Source: Stentor coeruleus
Lineage: Eukaryota; Ciliophora; Heterotrichea; Heterotrichida; Stentoridae
Direction: 5' to 3'
Length of the DNA: 64,000 bases
NCBI GenBank assembly: GCA_001970955.1
Contig: MPUH01000207.1
Span: 1-64,000, forward strand
The first letter of the stretch is position 1. Every line of letters begins with the position of its first letter. The translations under genes and the position numbers were made by a program. A model generated the notes under the pieces. It was given only the letters and a program-made list of their open reading frames with translations, searched no databases and was not told the DNA's origin. Shown in pieces: positions 1 through 9,398 of this stretch.

Positions 1-440
1 AATATTATTAACACCCTAACACCTTAATATATAAAAAATCGAAAAGTATCATTACAAAACCTACCCTCTTTCATATCTGTTTTCAATATATCATCAATTA
101 CAAGATCTAATCCTAATACCAAATTTCCATAATCCAAACTATAAAGTCAATTATTAATTACAAATAAAAAACTTAAAAACTATTAACTTAAACTAATTCT
201 AACCTCAAAAAACAAAAACTTTTCTTTAAAACCTTTATAAAATACCCTCTAATTTCTGATAAAAAAATATTACCCATACACATCTTCATTTTCATCTTAA
301 GCAGTATTCCATAATTCTTTACTAATTTTCAATTCTAAACTTAAACCTTCTAAATACATAAAAATCTTACTTTAATCATTTAATAAAATTATCAAATACA
401 TGGATTTATTATAAAACTAGATTTTATTTCTGATTATACA
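1..440. other. Intergenic, C-rich, no gene seen
   Basis: This stretch is AT-rich and its G/C content is almost all C on the + strand, as is usual to the left of a gene in this window. No frame in it looks like protein. It is the downstream side of the small minus-strand gene that follows. Confidence 0.6.
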
Positions 441-701
441 TTATAATTCTTCTTCTGTAGGGATAACTAAACTTTGAGTTTTAGATTTTAGCATAGTATT
501 TCCGGTTAGAAATGCAAGTTCTATATTAGCATGTGTACTGACAAAACTTGACTGTGCTTGTGGAGAAGTATTTGTGTATTTTTTAGCATCTCCTTCGCTA
601 TAAATACTAATATCATCAAATGATTGAGGTGATATCTCAACTAGCTTTTCTTGGTATAAAATAAATTCATCTTGCATAGATTTGTTCTCACAACAACCCA
701 T
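441..701 (-). CDS. Small protein with N-terminal lipidation signal
   Basis: An 86-residue protein of unknown function. It begins Met-Gly-Cys-Cys, the pattern used for N-myristoylation of Gly2 with palmitoylation of nearby cysteines, so it probably sits on the cytoplasmic face of a membrane. The rest is polar and acidic with no recognisable domain and no membrane segment. It starts at a true ATG (cat at 699-701), ends with TAA, and no intron is needed. It is co-oriented with the EF-hand gene about 97 bases upstream. The membrane anchoring is inferred from the first residues alone; that it is a real gene rests on its ATG, composition and position. Confidence 0.6.
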   Translation of the reverse strand: MGCCENKSMQDEFILYQEKLVEISPQSFDDISIYSEGDAKKYTNTSPQAQSSFVSTHANIELAFLTGNTMLKSKTQSLVIPTEEEL

Positions 702-797
702 ATCTTATTATAATAACCCTAATACCTTCAATATACATTAGATCTAATTTATTAAAAACGCATGCCCAAGGCAATAATAATATTAAACTATCTCTAA

Positions 798-2453
798 CTA
801 CAACAAAACTCTATTTCTATCAAACCAGTCTTTAAGGTCCTCATAACTAATTTCTCCATCTTCCTCAATCTCATACATGCTAAATAGCTCTTTCGCTGTA
901 ACTTTCGCCAAATACTCAGGCGAAATCAAATTTTTAGCTTCTGCTCCAAGTAAAACCGAAAAAACAGATGTAAAATACTTGACAACTTCTTCCATCTGCA
1001 TTTTCCCATCAGAGCTTTCATCATAAGAATCACAAGCTCCTTTAAGTTTATCCCCCGCATTTCCCGCACAAAGCATGGAAAGCCCACAAAATAGTTCACT
1101 AAAATCAACAACCCCATTTCCATCTCTATCAAAATTCACATACAACTGATTAACTGCATTATTAAAAACATCAGGCTGAGGTCTATAATCAGTATATTTA
1201 CATATAAGATTCAATAAAATATTAGAAAACTGTTTCCTAGTCATAAACCCAGTTGTACTATGTGATCTAAAATACTTCAAAGCATCAGTAACATGAACAT
1301 CACCAAGTCCGGTACTGATTTTTAATCTGATAAGTTCTTGTGCTGTATCTTCAGAAGTTAAACTTTTCCTTATTGCTTTGATTTGCTGAAAAAGTTTTTC
1401 TTTTTTGTTTTTTATCTCATCAACATGAGCTTTTTTTTCTTCTTTTGCTATATCAGAAATTGGTTCTCCTTTTACCCATGCTTGGAATTCAGCTAAACTT
1501 AATACCCCATCTCCATCAGCATCAGCTTCATTAAATATGCTTTCAACAGTAACTCTAGCTAAAGATTCTGGGGTTTCTCCAGTTTTATTTATAGCTTCAG
1601 GGCGAACTTTATAAAGGATTTTGAATACAGAAATTTGATGCTCAAGTAATTCATCAAATGATATAAGCCCATCATTATTTATATCATAAAGCATAAAAGT
1701 TGCTTCAGTTTTCATATCAGGTGTCCCACCACATACAACAATAAGACTGTTTAACATATGATTTTTATCTAGTTCATTTTTATTTTCCTGATCAAAATTA
1801 TCAAAGAGAACTTTTAGGATTTGCTTTTTTTTAAGTTTGCTGAAATCAGCTTCAGAACCTTCAACACCGATTATGAATTTGCAGAAATCTTCAAAGTTTA
1901 AGGTTTTGTGGTTTTTTAATATGCTACGAGCTTTTGCTATTAAAGATCTAGGGTCAATATTCCCTAAACCAATTTTGTCTCTAAGGGTAATAAGGTCGCT
2001 ACCAGTAATTTGAGAGTCTTTTCCTTTATCTAAAGTAGGGGATTTTATTTCTGTAGGTAAGAGTTGGCTAAGTCTATTTGGGCTTTTTGGAGCTTTAGGG
2101 CTTTTTTGGCTTTTTTGACTTTTAGGGCTTTTTTGACTTTTAGGACTTTTGGAGCTTTTTGGAATCAATTGGATTTCAGGCTCGTCAGAAAAATCTGTTT
2201 GGATTGGTCTGGGCTTGCCTTTAATTTCAGCTAAAATTTTCCTCCATTTAGAGATAAGAGTGTTTGTACTGTGGTTTGTCATAAAAGATTGATGAGCTTC
2301 TAAAAGTCTTGGGTCCTTAGCAAAGGCAAGCTCTTTAAGAGTATCAGCTTCTTGAGTAGTGATTCCTTGGATATTGTTTATCACTACTAAATACTGGCTC
2401 ATTTCACTTAGATTTGATAAAGACTTGAAAAGCTTTTTGGAAAAGGTTGCCAT
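798..2453 (-). CDS. Multi-EF-hand calcium-binding protein
   Basis: A 551-residue protein, probably a calcium sensor or buffer. Three canonical EF-hand loops are visible: DINNDGLISFDE (about residue 255), DADGDGVLSLAE (about 309) and DRDGNGVVDFSE (about 441). Weaker loops lie near 217 (FDQENKNELD), 480 (DESSDGK) and 530 (EIEEDGE). That gives six hands in two groups of three. Residues about 98-128 form a Ser-Pro-Lys repeat rich in SPK and SQK, likely disordered and a possible phosphorylation target. There is no signal peptide or membrane segment, so it is probably cytosolic or cytoskeletal. The start is an ATG and the stop TAG. Ciliates carry many such proteins, and I cannot name the orthologue. 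Confidence 0.9.
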   Translation of the reverse strand: MATFSKKLFKSLSNLSEMSQYLVVINNIQGITTQEADTLKELAFAKDPRLLEAHQSFMTNHSTNTLISKWRKILAEIKGKPRPIQTDFSDEPEIQLIPKSSKSPKSQKSPKSQKSQKSPKAPKSPNRLSQLLPTEIKSPTLDKGKDSQITGSDLITLRDKIGLGNIDPRSLIAKARSILKNHKTLNFEDFCKFIIGVEGSEADFSKLKKKQILKVLFDNFDQENKNELDKNHMLNSLIVVCGGTPDMKTEATFMLYDINNDGLISFDELLEHQISVFKILYKVRPEAINKTGETPESLARVTVESIFNEADADGDGVLSLAEFQAWVKGEPISDIAKEEKKAHVDEIKNKKEKLFQQIKAIRKSLTSEDTAQELIRLKISTGLGDVHVTDALKYFRSHSTTGFMTRKQFSNILLNLICKYTDYRPQPDVFNNAVNQLYVNFDRDGNGVVDFSELFCGLSMLCAGNAGDKLKGACDSYDESSDGKMQMEEVVKYFTSVFSVLLGAEAKNLISPEYLAKVTAKELFSMYEIEEDGEISYEDLKDWFDRNRVLL

Positions 2454-3026
2454 TTATTATATGGATAGAATAAATTTAAAATATAGAGATACTAAAAGAA
2501 TATATAAGAAATGTATAAATAATTAAGTGTTGGGAATTGTATTTTAATTTATGCTAAAGCTAGGCTAAAAATGTTAATCAAGATGGTTGAAGATGAAATT
2601 TCAATAATGGGAATTTTTATTAAGTGGGTGTTAAATTTTTGCATTAGAAAAATTGGATAATATATTTTGATGTAGTAAGATATTAATAATAGCAGGTGAG
2701 CTTGTGATATTGTTATAAAATTATAAAATTATTAGATTTATTATATGTTAAAGTAATAATGTATTCTAAATTTTAGAAGAAAATTTAGACCATGAATTGA
2801 TAAAATAACTAGTGCAGACACCAAAAAATCACAATTCAATACAGTTTTCACACTTTCTTATAAACTTTTTAAACTTCATATCATAAAAATCATTCCTACA
2901 TATTCCCCAATATTATTTTCCACATTAAAAAACTATAAATTTCAAATAAAAAGCCTTATCTTCTCTAACATCTCATTCAATTTTTTAAATACTAAGCCTA
3001 TTTGCCCAATCTCCCATTATTATTAC
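2454..3026. other. Intergenic with G-to-C composition switch
   Basis: No gene is seen. The left part (to about 2790) is G-rich and C-poor on the + strand and the right part (about 2810-3026) is C-rich and G-poor. This is the composition switch found in most spacers of the window. Confidence 0.65.
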
Positions 3027-4067
3027 CTAAAACAAAGTGAAAAAGTATTCTAAACCTTGACCGAGTTCCCAGATTCCAATACCCATTCCATGTTTTTCCG
3101 CATAAGCAAGTCTTTCTGAGATCATATCAAGTGTTGGGTAATAAACAACACAGTCTTTTCCAGCATTGTTATATATAAACTTATGCTCTTTACCTGAATC
3201 TTCCCAGATATCTCTAGCATTTTTATTGAGAATATCGATGAATTCTTTACCAATAACAGGTTGACCATGTCCTTCTTTATAATCATATCCATAAAAAGGT
3301 ATCCCAAGGAGGATTTTTTTATTATCAATATCATTACCTGCATAAAGGTTAGTCAAAGTTTCTTTAATCCATGGCATCGGGGCGTTTGGTCCTGGAGTAG
3401 CTGGAGAAAAATCATAAGTCATTAGGTTGACCCTATAAAAACTTTCAACTAAAGTGAGGAATTCTGATGAGGTTATTTCATTGTTTCGCATTGGTGGAAG
3501 AGTGAGTATGGTTATTAGTCCTGCTTTAGTCATAGTTTTGCTTATCATTGTGAGCATTCTTAGATGTAAAGCTCTAAGTTCAGCATAATTTGACAAGTTG
3601 TTTAGTATGCCTAAACCTTGAAGCCAAAACTCAAATACTATTCCTTGGTATTGATTTTTTTGACAAAAGGCTATAATAGCTTGTGATAATCGAGATATTT
3701 GCTTATCAGAATTGAGAATCGATATATAAGCTCGTGGATGAGTTTTTGTTATAATTAGCCTTGGGATGATTTTTAGTTTACCACGAGCGCTGTTTAGAAA
3801 ATTCATATCTTCTTCACCGGTTATGGCAAAATCCGACTCCCCTGCTGAATAATAGAAACTTAATTCATGCCAAACTGGTGAGACGTAAGTGAATTTTGAT
3901 GGGTATTTTAAAGCGTATTTGTAGCCTAAAGAATTCCAAGGGGTCAGATAAGCTAGGGTTTCACCTTGAAAATGCTTGTGGTCTTCATTGCATTGGGTAT
4001 GGGTAGCTAGGATTTCATCCTTTAAAGTACCAGATACCAAATGAAGGAGTGATATAAGAAAAATCAT
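3027..4067 (-). CDS. Chitinase-like GH18 protein, CHID1 type
   Basis: A 346-residue secreted or lumenal protein of glycoside hydrolase family 18, closest in feel to CHID1 (SI-CLP). It opens with a hydrophobic signal peptide (residues 1-13). Typical landmarks are VTPWNS-like LTPWNSLGYKYA near 40, YVSPVWHEL near 60, LMTYDFS near 215, LGIPFYGYDY near 255 and IGIWELGQG near the end. The GH18 catalytic DxxDxDxE motif on strand 4 is replaced by GIVFEFW (about residue 140), as in CHID1-type proteins, so it probably binds glycan rather than cutting chitin. Length agrees with the family. ATG start at 4067. The loss of activity is inferred from the motif. Confidence 0.85.
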   Translation of the reverse strand: MIFLISLLHLVSGTLKDEILATHTQCNEDHKHFQGETLAYLTPWNSLGYKYALKYPSKFTYVSPVWHELSFYYSAGESDFAITGEEDMNFLNSARGKLKIIPRLIITKTHPRAYISILNSDKQISRLSQAIIAFCQKNQYQGIVFEFWLQGLGILNNLSNYAELRALHLRMLTMISKTMTKAGLITILTLPPMRNNEITSSEFLTLVESFYRVNLMTYDFSPATPGPNAPMPWIKETLTNLYAGNDIDNKKILLGIPFYGYDYKEGHGQPVIGKEFIDILNKNARDIWEDSGKEHKFIYNNAGKDCVVYYPTLDMISERLAYAEKHGMGIGIWELGQGLEYFFTLF

Positions 4068-4227
4068 TATATTTTATTATTTTTTGATGATTATATAGGA
4101 TAAGATTTTTAGAGTTTTTTGATGATTTTTATATGGAAAGGTTGAAGGTTTATTAATGGATTAGAAGTTAGGTGGGTTTGTAAAGGTATGCGAATGTGAA
4201 GTGATAAAATATTTTTCACTAATAAAT

Positions 4228-5004
4228 ATGAGTATAATAACCCTAACTACAGACTTTGGATATGACGATTGGTATGTAGGTGCAATGAAAGGTGTAATAC
4301 TAAGTATAAACCTAAAAGTTACTTTGGTTGACATAACACACAATTGTCCATCTGGGGATATTATGTCAGGAGCATTTATCATAAAAAACAGTGATTATTT
4401 TCCACAAAACACAATCCATATCATTGTTGTAGATCCAGGTGTCGGATCGTCCAGAATTCCATTAATTGCTAAACTCTCAAACAATCAAATTTATGTCCTC
4501 CCTGATAATGGTTTATTAACTTTACTTCTTCAAAAGCATTCTCTAGTCGAAGCTTTTGCTATAGAAAATCATAAATTTATGTTAAATAGCATATCAAATA
4601 CATTTCATGGCAGGGATATATTCGCCCCAGCTGCTGCATATGCTAGTACAGGTATTAACATATCAGAATTTGGTAGACCAATTAATGACTTAGTACAATT
4701 ATCTATACAACCTATAGAAAAAATAGAAAATTCTATATCAGGCACAATAGTTTATATAGATAAATTCGGAAATCTCATATCAAACATACACAATAGTTTT
4801 ATTAACAAGAAAATATTATTAGCCCGTTTGAAAAACTATACAATCAATCAAGTAGGGTATAAATTTTGTGATGTTGGAAGAAATGAAAGTGTAGTTATTT
4901 TTAGTAGCGATGGGTATATAGAAATAGCTGTAAATCTTGGAAGTGCTAAAAATATATACAATGTTGAAGTTGGTGAAAAAATGATAATAGAATTTGATAA
5001 TTAG
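4228..5004 (+). CDS. SAM hydroxide adenosyltransferase (DUF62 family)
   Basis: A 258-residue enzyme of the SAM-dependent chlorinase/fluorinase fold, whose common members split S-adenosylmethionine with water to adenosine and methionine. Family hallmarks are all present: TLTTDFG, DxWYVGAMKG, VDITH, VVDPGVG, PDNGLLT, TFHGRDIFAPAAA and FGNLISNI. The frame runs open upstream to 4201, but that codon is GTG; the first ATG is at 4228 and puts the TDFG motif at the usual distance from the N-terminus. The family is mainly bacterial and archaeal, so a copy in a ciliate suggests transfer. Base composition and codon use match the neighbours, so any transfer is old and the gene is not contaminant sequence. 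No organelle signal is evident. Confidence 0.9.
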   Translation: MSIITLTTDFGYDDWYVGAMKGVILSINLKVTLVDITHNCPSGDIMSGAFIIKNSDYFPQNTIHIIVVDPGVGSSRIPLIAKLSNNQIYVLPDNGLLTLLLQKHSLVEAFAIENHKFMLNSISNTFHGRDIFAPAAAYASTGINISEFGRPINDLVQLSIQPIEKIENSISGTIVYIDKFGNLISNIHNSFINKKILLARLKNYTINQVGYKFCDVGRNESVVIFSSDGYIEIAVNLGSAKNIYNVEVGEKMIIEFDN

Positions 5005-5270
5005 TTTAAGATAGTTTTCTTTAGTAAATAATTTTTATATAATTTAAAGAGATAATATAATTATAAGAAATATAAACATTTTATAAGAAGGAATAACTTT
5101 AAGGCAAATGTAACTGGCAATATATCTTTGAATGATAGGTTTATAATATCTTGAGAGATATTTAAAGGTTAAAGCTTTAAGTGTAAATTTAATAATGATA
5201 ATTTGTCAACTTAATTGTTTTCTGATATAAACTTTGCATTTTTATTTAACTTGAAAAGATTGTTAAATAA

Positions 5271-6394
5271 ATGAAAATTAAAGGAAAAGAGAACTTCTTG
5301 ACCTGCTCAGCTTGCAGTATTCACGCTAAATTTGCTTGTTATTGCATAAACTCAGAAAGTTTTCTGTGTGAAAATCATGCTAGCTATCACACAACTAATA
5401 AGTGTGCAATTAGGAAACTAGAGCAATCCAACTATTGTATGTCTCTAATGAATGATTGTAAAGATATAAAAAGTAAAATCTTAAAATTAAGCAAAAAGCG
5501 AATACAAGAAATTGAAAGAAAAACTATGTTACTATTAAAATTAGTCAATAATCTAAGTGGAATTATCTTGGAGAGTTTTTCTGAAAAACTACTAGACTTA
5601 GTAAAAGTTACAGACCTAGAAACAAAAATTTCAACACTGAAAGAAGAAGTGGAAAAACAAGCAATCGCTGATAAAATTGCAAAAAACGTTTTAGAAAGTG
5701 AACTTGAAAAAGGGAAAGGAGTTTTATACACAAATGAAATGACTTATGTTGGGGCATTAAAAAACTCTAAACCTAATGGTCATGGCTTAAGTGTTTTTTC
5801 TAACGGGACAATATATTTTGGTCAATGGAAAGATAGCAAATTTCANTTATAAAATATTTTTTAAATAATTCCTTTTCAGGAAGAGGGTTTTTGGTATATC
5901 AAAACAAAAATAAATATCAAGGAGAGTTTGATAAAGGTAAAGAAAATGGAAAAGGGATTTTATTGTATTTAGATNAAGGTGAAGGAACTTTAAATACAAA
6001 TGATGGGATTTTATATAGGGGGAATTTTTTAAATAATTCCTTTTCAGGAAGAGGGTTTTTGGTATATCAAAACAAAAATAAATATCAAGGAGAGTTTGAT
6101 AAAGGTAAAGAAAATGGAAAAGGGATTTTATTGTATTTAGATGGAAGTATTTATGAAGGCGAGTTTATGAATGGGATGCTTCATGGAAAGGGGATTTTAA
6201 GATATTCAGATGGGAATAGATTTGAAGGGAATTTTAAAGAAGGAAATAAACATGGAAAAGGTGTTTATTTTTTTGTTAATGGAGAAATATATAAAGGGAA
6301 ATGGACTAATGATAAAAGGCATGGAAAAGGTATGAAACTTAGTGGAGATTATAAAGAAGAGTTAAAATATTATAATGGGATGCTAGTAAGTTAG
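5271..6394 (+). CDS. B-box-like zinc finger / MORN-repeat protein, split by assembly gaps
   Basis: The N-terminus carries a Cys/His cluster (CSAC...CYC...C..H...H, residues about 11-45) like a B-box, then a coiled coil (about 60-145), then MORN repeats of the YxGxxxxGxxHGxG type to the end. MORN proteins usually link membranes to the cytoskeleton. Two single-N gaps (5846 and 5975) break the frame. The piece between them (5857-5974) repeats 6025-6142 almost exactly, so the break is probably an assembly artefact: reading 5271-5845 straight on into 5976-6394 gives one uninterrupted MORN array. ATG at 5271, TAG stop. I would not call it a pseudogene. Confidence 0.75.
5857..6142. repeat. 118-bp direct duplication flanking an N gap
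   Basis: Bases 5857-5974 and 6025-6142 are the same 118-base MORN-coding segment, with single Ns at 5846 and 5975. It looks like an unmerged redundant contig end rather than true tandem repetition. Confidence 0.75.
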
Positions 6395-6623
6395 ATTAAA
6401 TATTGTTTTAGTAGAGATAAAAAAATATTATATAAAATATGATAGATAAATTTGTGGTTTATGAATATCATACAATTTCTTATATCATAAAGTGGTTTAT
6501 GAATATCATAAAATACGAAATTCTTCTATTTTCATTACAATCAACTAATAAGTTTCCTAAATGTAAATTATTTATTATTTCCTAACTCTTCTTTAAAAAA
6601 TCAAAAAACTTAGCAAATAATTA

Positions 6624-7146
6624 TTATTCTAAATTATCTTCTATAATATTGTTGCTAATAATAATTGAAGGTTTTATGCTTATATTGTTCATTGACTTAG
6701 CTAAATAACAGTTACAAATATTCTTATGCATATTATGCTCTTGAAAAACAATCTCTGGCATCATTTTCTGAGAACTACAACAACTCCTAATAAACACAAA
6801 TTTTATAACAATAAACATAACAATATTTTCAGAAGTAATGCAAAATATCACCAAAATAGATGCTTCGCTTTTAACTTCCCCACAATTGTTATAATATTCA
6901 TAATAAAAATAGTTTCCAACTAGACACCCTAGTATAAGCAAAATATCAACTCCAATTCTAACTTTGGATAAGAAATTTATTGCTAAATTATTTGGTTTTT
7001 GAAGATTTCTCGATATTTTCTGGGCAATAGTAAAGCTAAAGCTGAATGCAATAAGTACACNGTTTTTGAAGATTTCTCGATATTTTCTGGGCAATAGTAA
7101 AGCTAAAGCTGAATGCAATAAGTACACCTATAGAAAGGATATGCAT
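6624..7146 (-). CDS. Membrane protein, 5' end broken by assembly gaps
   Basis: A hydrophobic protein of unknown family with about three membrane segments: one near the N-terminus (SIGVLIAFSFSFTIA), one after KVRIGVD (ILLILGCLVGNYFYY) and one in ILVIFCITSENIVMFIVIK. A polar tail with clustered cysteines follows. Two single-N gaps (7061 and 7215) each carry a direct duplication (6995-7060 with 7062-7127, and 7140-7190 with 7216-7266), so the frame reads correctly only if one copy of each is ignored. The first ATG in the sensible frame is at 7146. Coding-like residues continue upstream of it, so the true start may lie further right, beyond the damaged region. Stop TAA at 6624. Confidence 0.5.
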
Positions 7147-7266
7147 TCTATATGAAAAATACTGGATATCTCGGCCACATTGTTGCTTAACATGATTTTC
7201 AGTTTTAATTAATGNTATGCATTCTATATGAAAAATACTGGATATCTCGGCCACATTGTTGCTTAA
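6995..7266. repeat. Two direct duplications around N gaps
   Basis: A 66-bp unit (6995-7060 and 7062-7127) and a 51-bp unit (7140-7190 and 7216-7266) each flank an N, at 7061 and 7215. The sequences just outside the second pair differ, so the copies may come from two alleles or two contig ends. Confidence 0.75.
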
Positions 7267-7619
7267 TGATTAAAGTAGAAGATATGGCAAGAATCTAAAT
7301 CTTTTATACAGTGGTGAAATAAATTATAATAGTAGCATCTTGTAAAGTAAATGTTATGGATTTACTTTTTTCCATTTATACATTTTTGATAACTTTAAAA
7401 TATTCTATAATAACTGTTTAACTTCAATAAGTAAAATTGTTCATAATTTCGAATTGTAACAAGTTTTTTAAAGTAAGCTATGAGTTGGCTAAATCATTGA
7501 AAATTTTCAGAATGGAAATTTTAAATTTGTGACAAAGCAACACTTTAAATAAAATAGTTTTAAAAAACCAAGATATTATTATAAATTGCATATACATTAG
7601 ATAACTATAACTATTATAT
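7267..7619. other. Intergenic, nothing recognised
   Basis: About 350 bases of AT-rich sequence lie between the damaged membrane-protein gene and the kinase gene. A short coding-like tail in the frame of the minus-strand gene reaches to about 7290; beyond that I see no gene, repeat or RNA. Confidence 0.5.
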
Positions 7620-9263
7620 ATGTCTAAAAAGGTTGATTTATCAGGTACAACAGTTGATTTTTACAACAATTCTGTTATCTTGCTAAGAAAACTCTCAGAA
7701 ACTCTCTACTGCCAAGTATACATGACAGATCAAAACTCAATCATAAAATTTATAGACATCTCAAAGACTGAATGCAAAGATTACTATCTAAGAGAAATCC
7801 CAGCATATCAAATCATGTCCCCACATCCTAATTTAGCAGGTTACATCGACCATATCATGATAAACAATCATCTCTTCCTGCATTTAGAATACTATCCTAA
7901 AGGTGATTACAATTACATAATGGCAATGAGTCGTATATCTTATAGCGACATAAGAGAAGTTATAATCGACGTATGTATGGCTTTAGATGACCTTCATAGT
8001 AAAAGTATCTATCATATGGATATTCGAGCAGAAAATATCCTTCTAAGTAACGAAGGGGTTTCTAAACTATGTGACTTTGGTAGTTCTCTACGTCCAGATC
8101 TACTTATTTACCTTCATGAAAATGCTTTATTTGGGGAATTTATAAGCAAATTCACATATACTCCAATAAGACCACCTGAACTCCAAGGGAATTTCCCAGT
8201 ATCAGTTGGTTCTTGGACTGATATGTGGCAAGTTGGGTGTCTTTTGTATACAATGATAAATTATCAACCACCTTTTCCTTATGGATTTAGTGAAATGATT
8301 GATCTTAAAGAAATACCAAAACTTTTTCGAGGAATACTTGAAGGACTTTTACAGATAAACCCTGATAAACGTATTCAAGCAAGAGAAGTTATTGAGCTTT
8401 TGTTACCAACTTCTATATTAGGGGGAGTTTTAGCTGAAAGAAGAGTGACTTTTATTGAAAAAATTGCCGCAAGGTCAACAAAACAACTGGTTAATAAAAT
8501 CATCAGTGATAATGATAGTTTTTCTACTCAGTCTATTGAAAAAATTGTTTATAAAGCTTTGAAAAAACCTATAAAAATAAGCAAGTTCATGAGTATTTTA
8601 GAAGAAAAAATATCGAGAACTGTTGCCCAATCTACTAAAACACTTCATCTTATGCATGTTTATTTATATAAAATACCTTATGTTCTCGAGAAATATAATG
8701 CAAAATTACAGAAAATGCTCTCGAGTTTTGCTGTGTATTGGAATTTGAAGTCTGCTGAAAGGAATCAAGGACCTTATTCGAAATATTTTGCATGTTTTAT
8801 TAAACAATACAGCAAATTGCTTATGAAAAAAATTGAACTTTATAACAATTATGGAATTGAATGCAATTGGAGTAAGGTTGTGGTAAATGAAAATTCTATT
8901 AAAGATATTTTAGTTTACTTGGAATTTTGTATTTATATTGTTATGGGACTGACTATGAATACAATTAATGAACTGAGTAAAATTAGAAGTGAGATTGTTA
9001 AGACGATAAATGCTGAAATCAGTATGGCTGTGTTGGCTACTAGTAGATTTATACCAGATATGCCTGGAGTTTGGTATAATAGATTTAAAGATCTACACAA
9101 ACAAATAAATAGTTTTTCCGAAAAGAAAAATTTCGGGATCTTTCTCGTCACTCTGCCTGAAATGAATCACCAAAGGCACTACAAATACCATCTCCCAACA
9201 TCAAGTTCCCAACCATTAAGTACAGTGAAATCTCTTCAAACTTATTCTAATCTTATAGATTAA
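7620..9263 (+). CDS. AAK/GAK-like protein kinase with ANTH-like C-terminal domain
   Basis: A 547-residue protein. Residues about 20-265 form a kinase domain of the NAK (AAK1/GAK) flavour: beta-3 lysine in SIIKFIDI, catalytic loop HMDIRAENIL in place of HRDLKxxN (Asp and Asn kept), and CDFGSS as the DFG segment, close to the DFGSAT of that family. The glycine loop is poor. Residues about 290-480 form a helical domain whose opening (kinase-linked KALKKPIKISKF...LMHVYLYK) resembles the ANTH/ENTH fold of clathrin adaptors such as AP180. A similar tail occurs in the gene at 54191-56683, so the two are paralogous in this part. NAK kinases act on clathrin adaptors, so a role in endocytosis is plausible. 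ATG start, TAA stop, no intron. Confidence 0.8.
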   Translation: MSKKVDLSGTTVDFYNNSVILLRKLSETLYCQVYMTDQNSIIKFIDISKTECKDYYLREIPAYQIMSPHPNLAGYIDHIMINNHLFLHLEYYPKGDYNYIMAMSRISYSDIREVIIDVCMALDDLHSKSIYHMDIRAENILLSNEGVSKLCDFGSSLRPDLLIYLHENALFGEFISKFTYTPIRPPELQGNFPVSVGSWTDMWQVGCLLYTMINYQPPFPYGFSEMIDLKEIPKLFRGILEGLLQINPDKRIQAREVIELLLPTSILGGVLAERRVTFIEKIAARSTKQLVNKIISDNDSFSTQSIEKIVYKALKKPIKISKFMSILEEKISRTVAQSTKTLHLMHVYLYKIPYVLEKYNAKLQKMLSSFAVYWNLKSAERNQGPYSKYFACFIKQYSKLLMKKIELYNNYGIECNWSKVVVNENSIKDILVYLEFCIYIVMGLTMNTINELSKIRSEIVKTINAEISMAVLATSRFIPDMPGVWYNRFKDLHKQINSFSEKKNFGIFLVTLPEMNHQRHYKYHLPTSSSQPLSTVKSLQTYSNLID

Positions 9264-9398
9264 TGATTCTATAAAAACTTATTATACACATCATAACCAA
9301 TACATAAAACTCTTCTTTTCATATAATCTTCCCAAAAAAAAAAAGTATTTTTTTCAAACTAAATCTTATTCTTATTAAAACTATAATTTCTTATCCAC

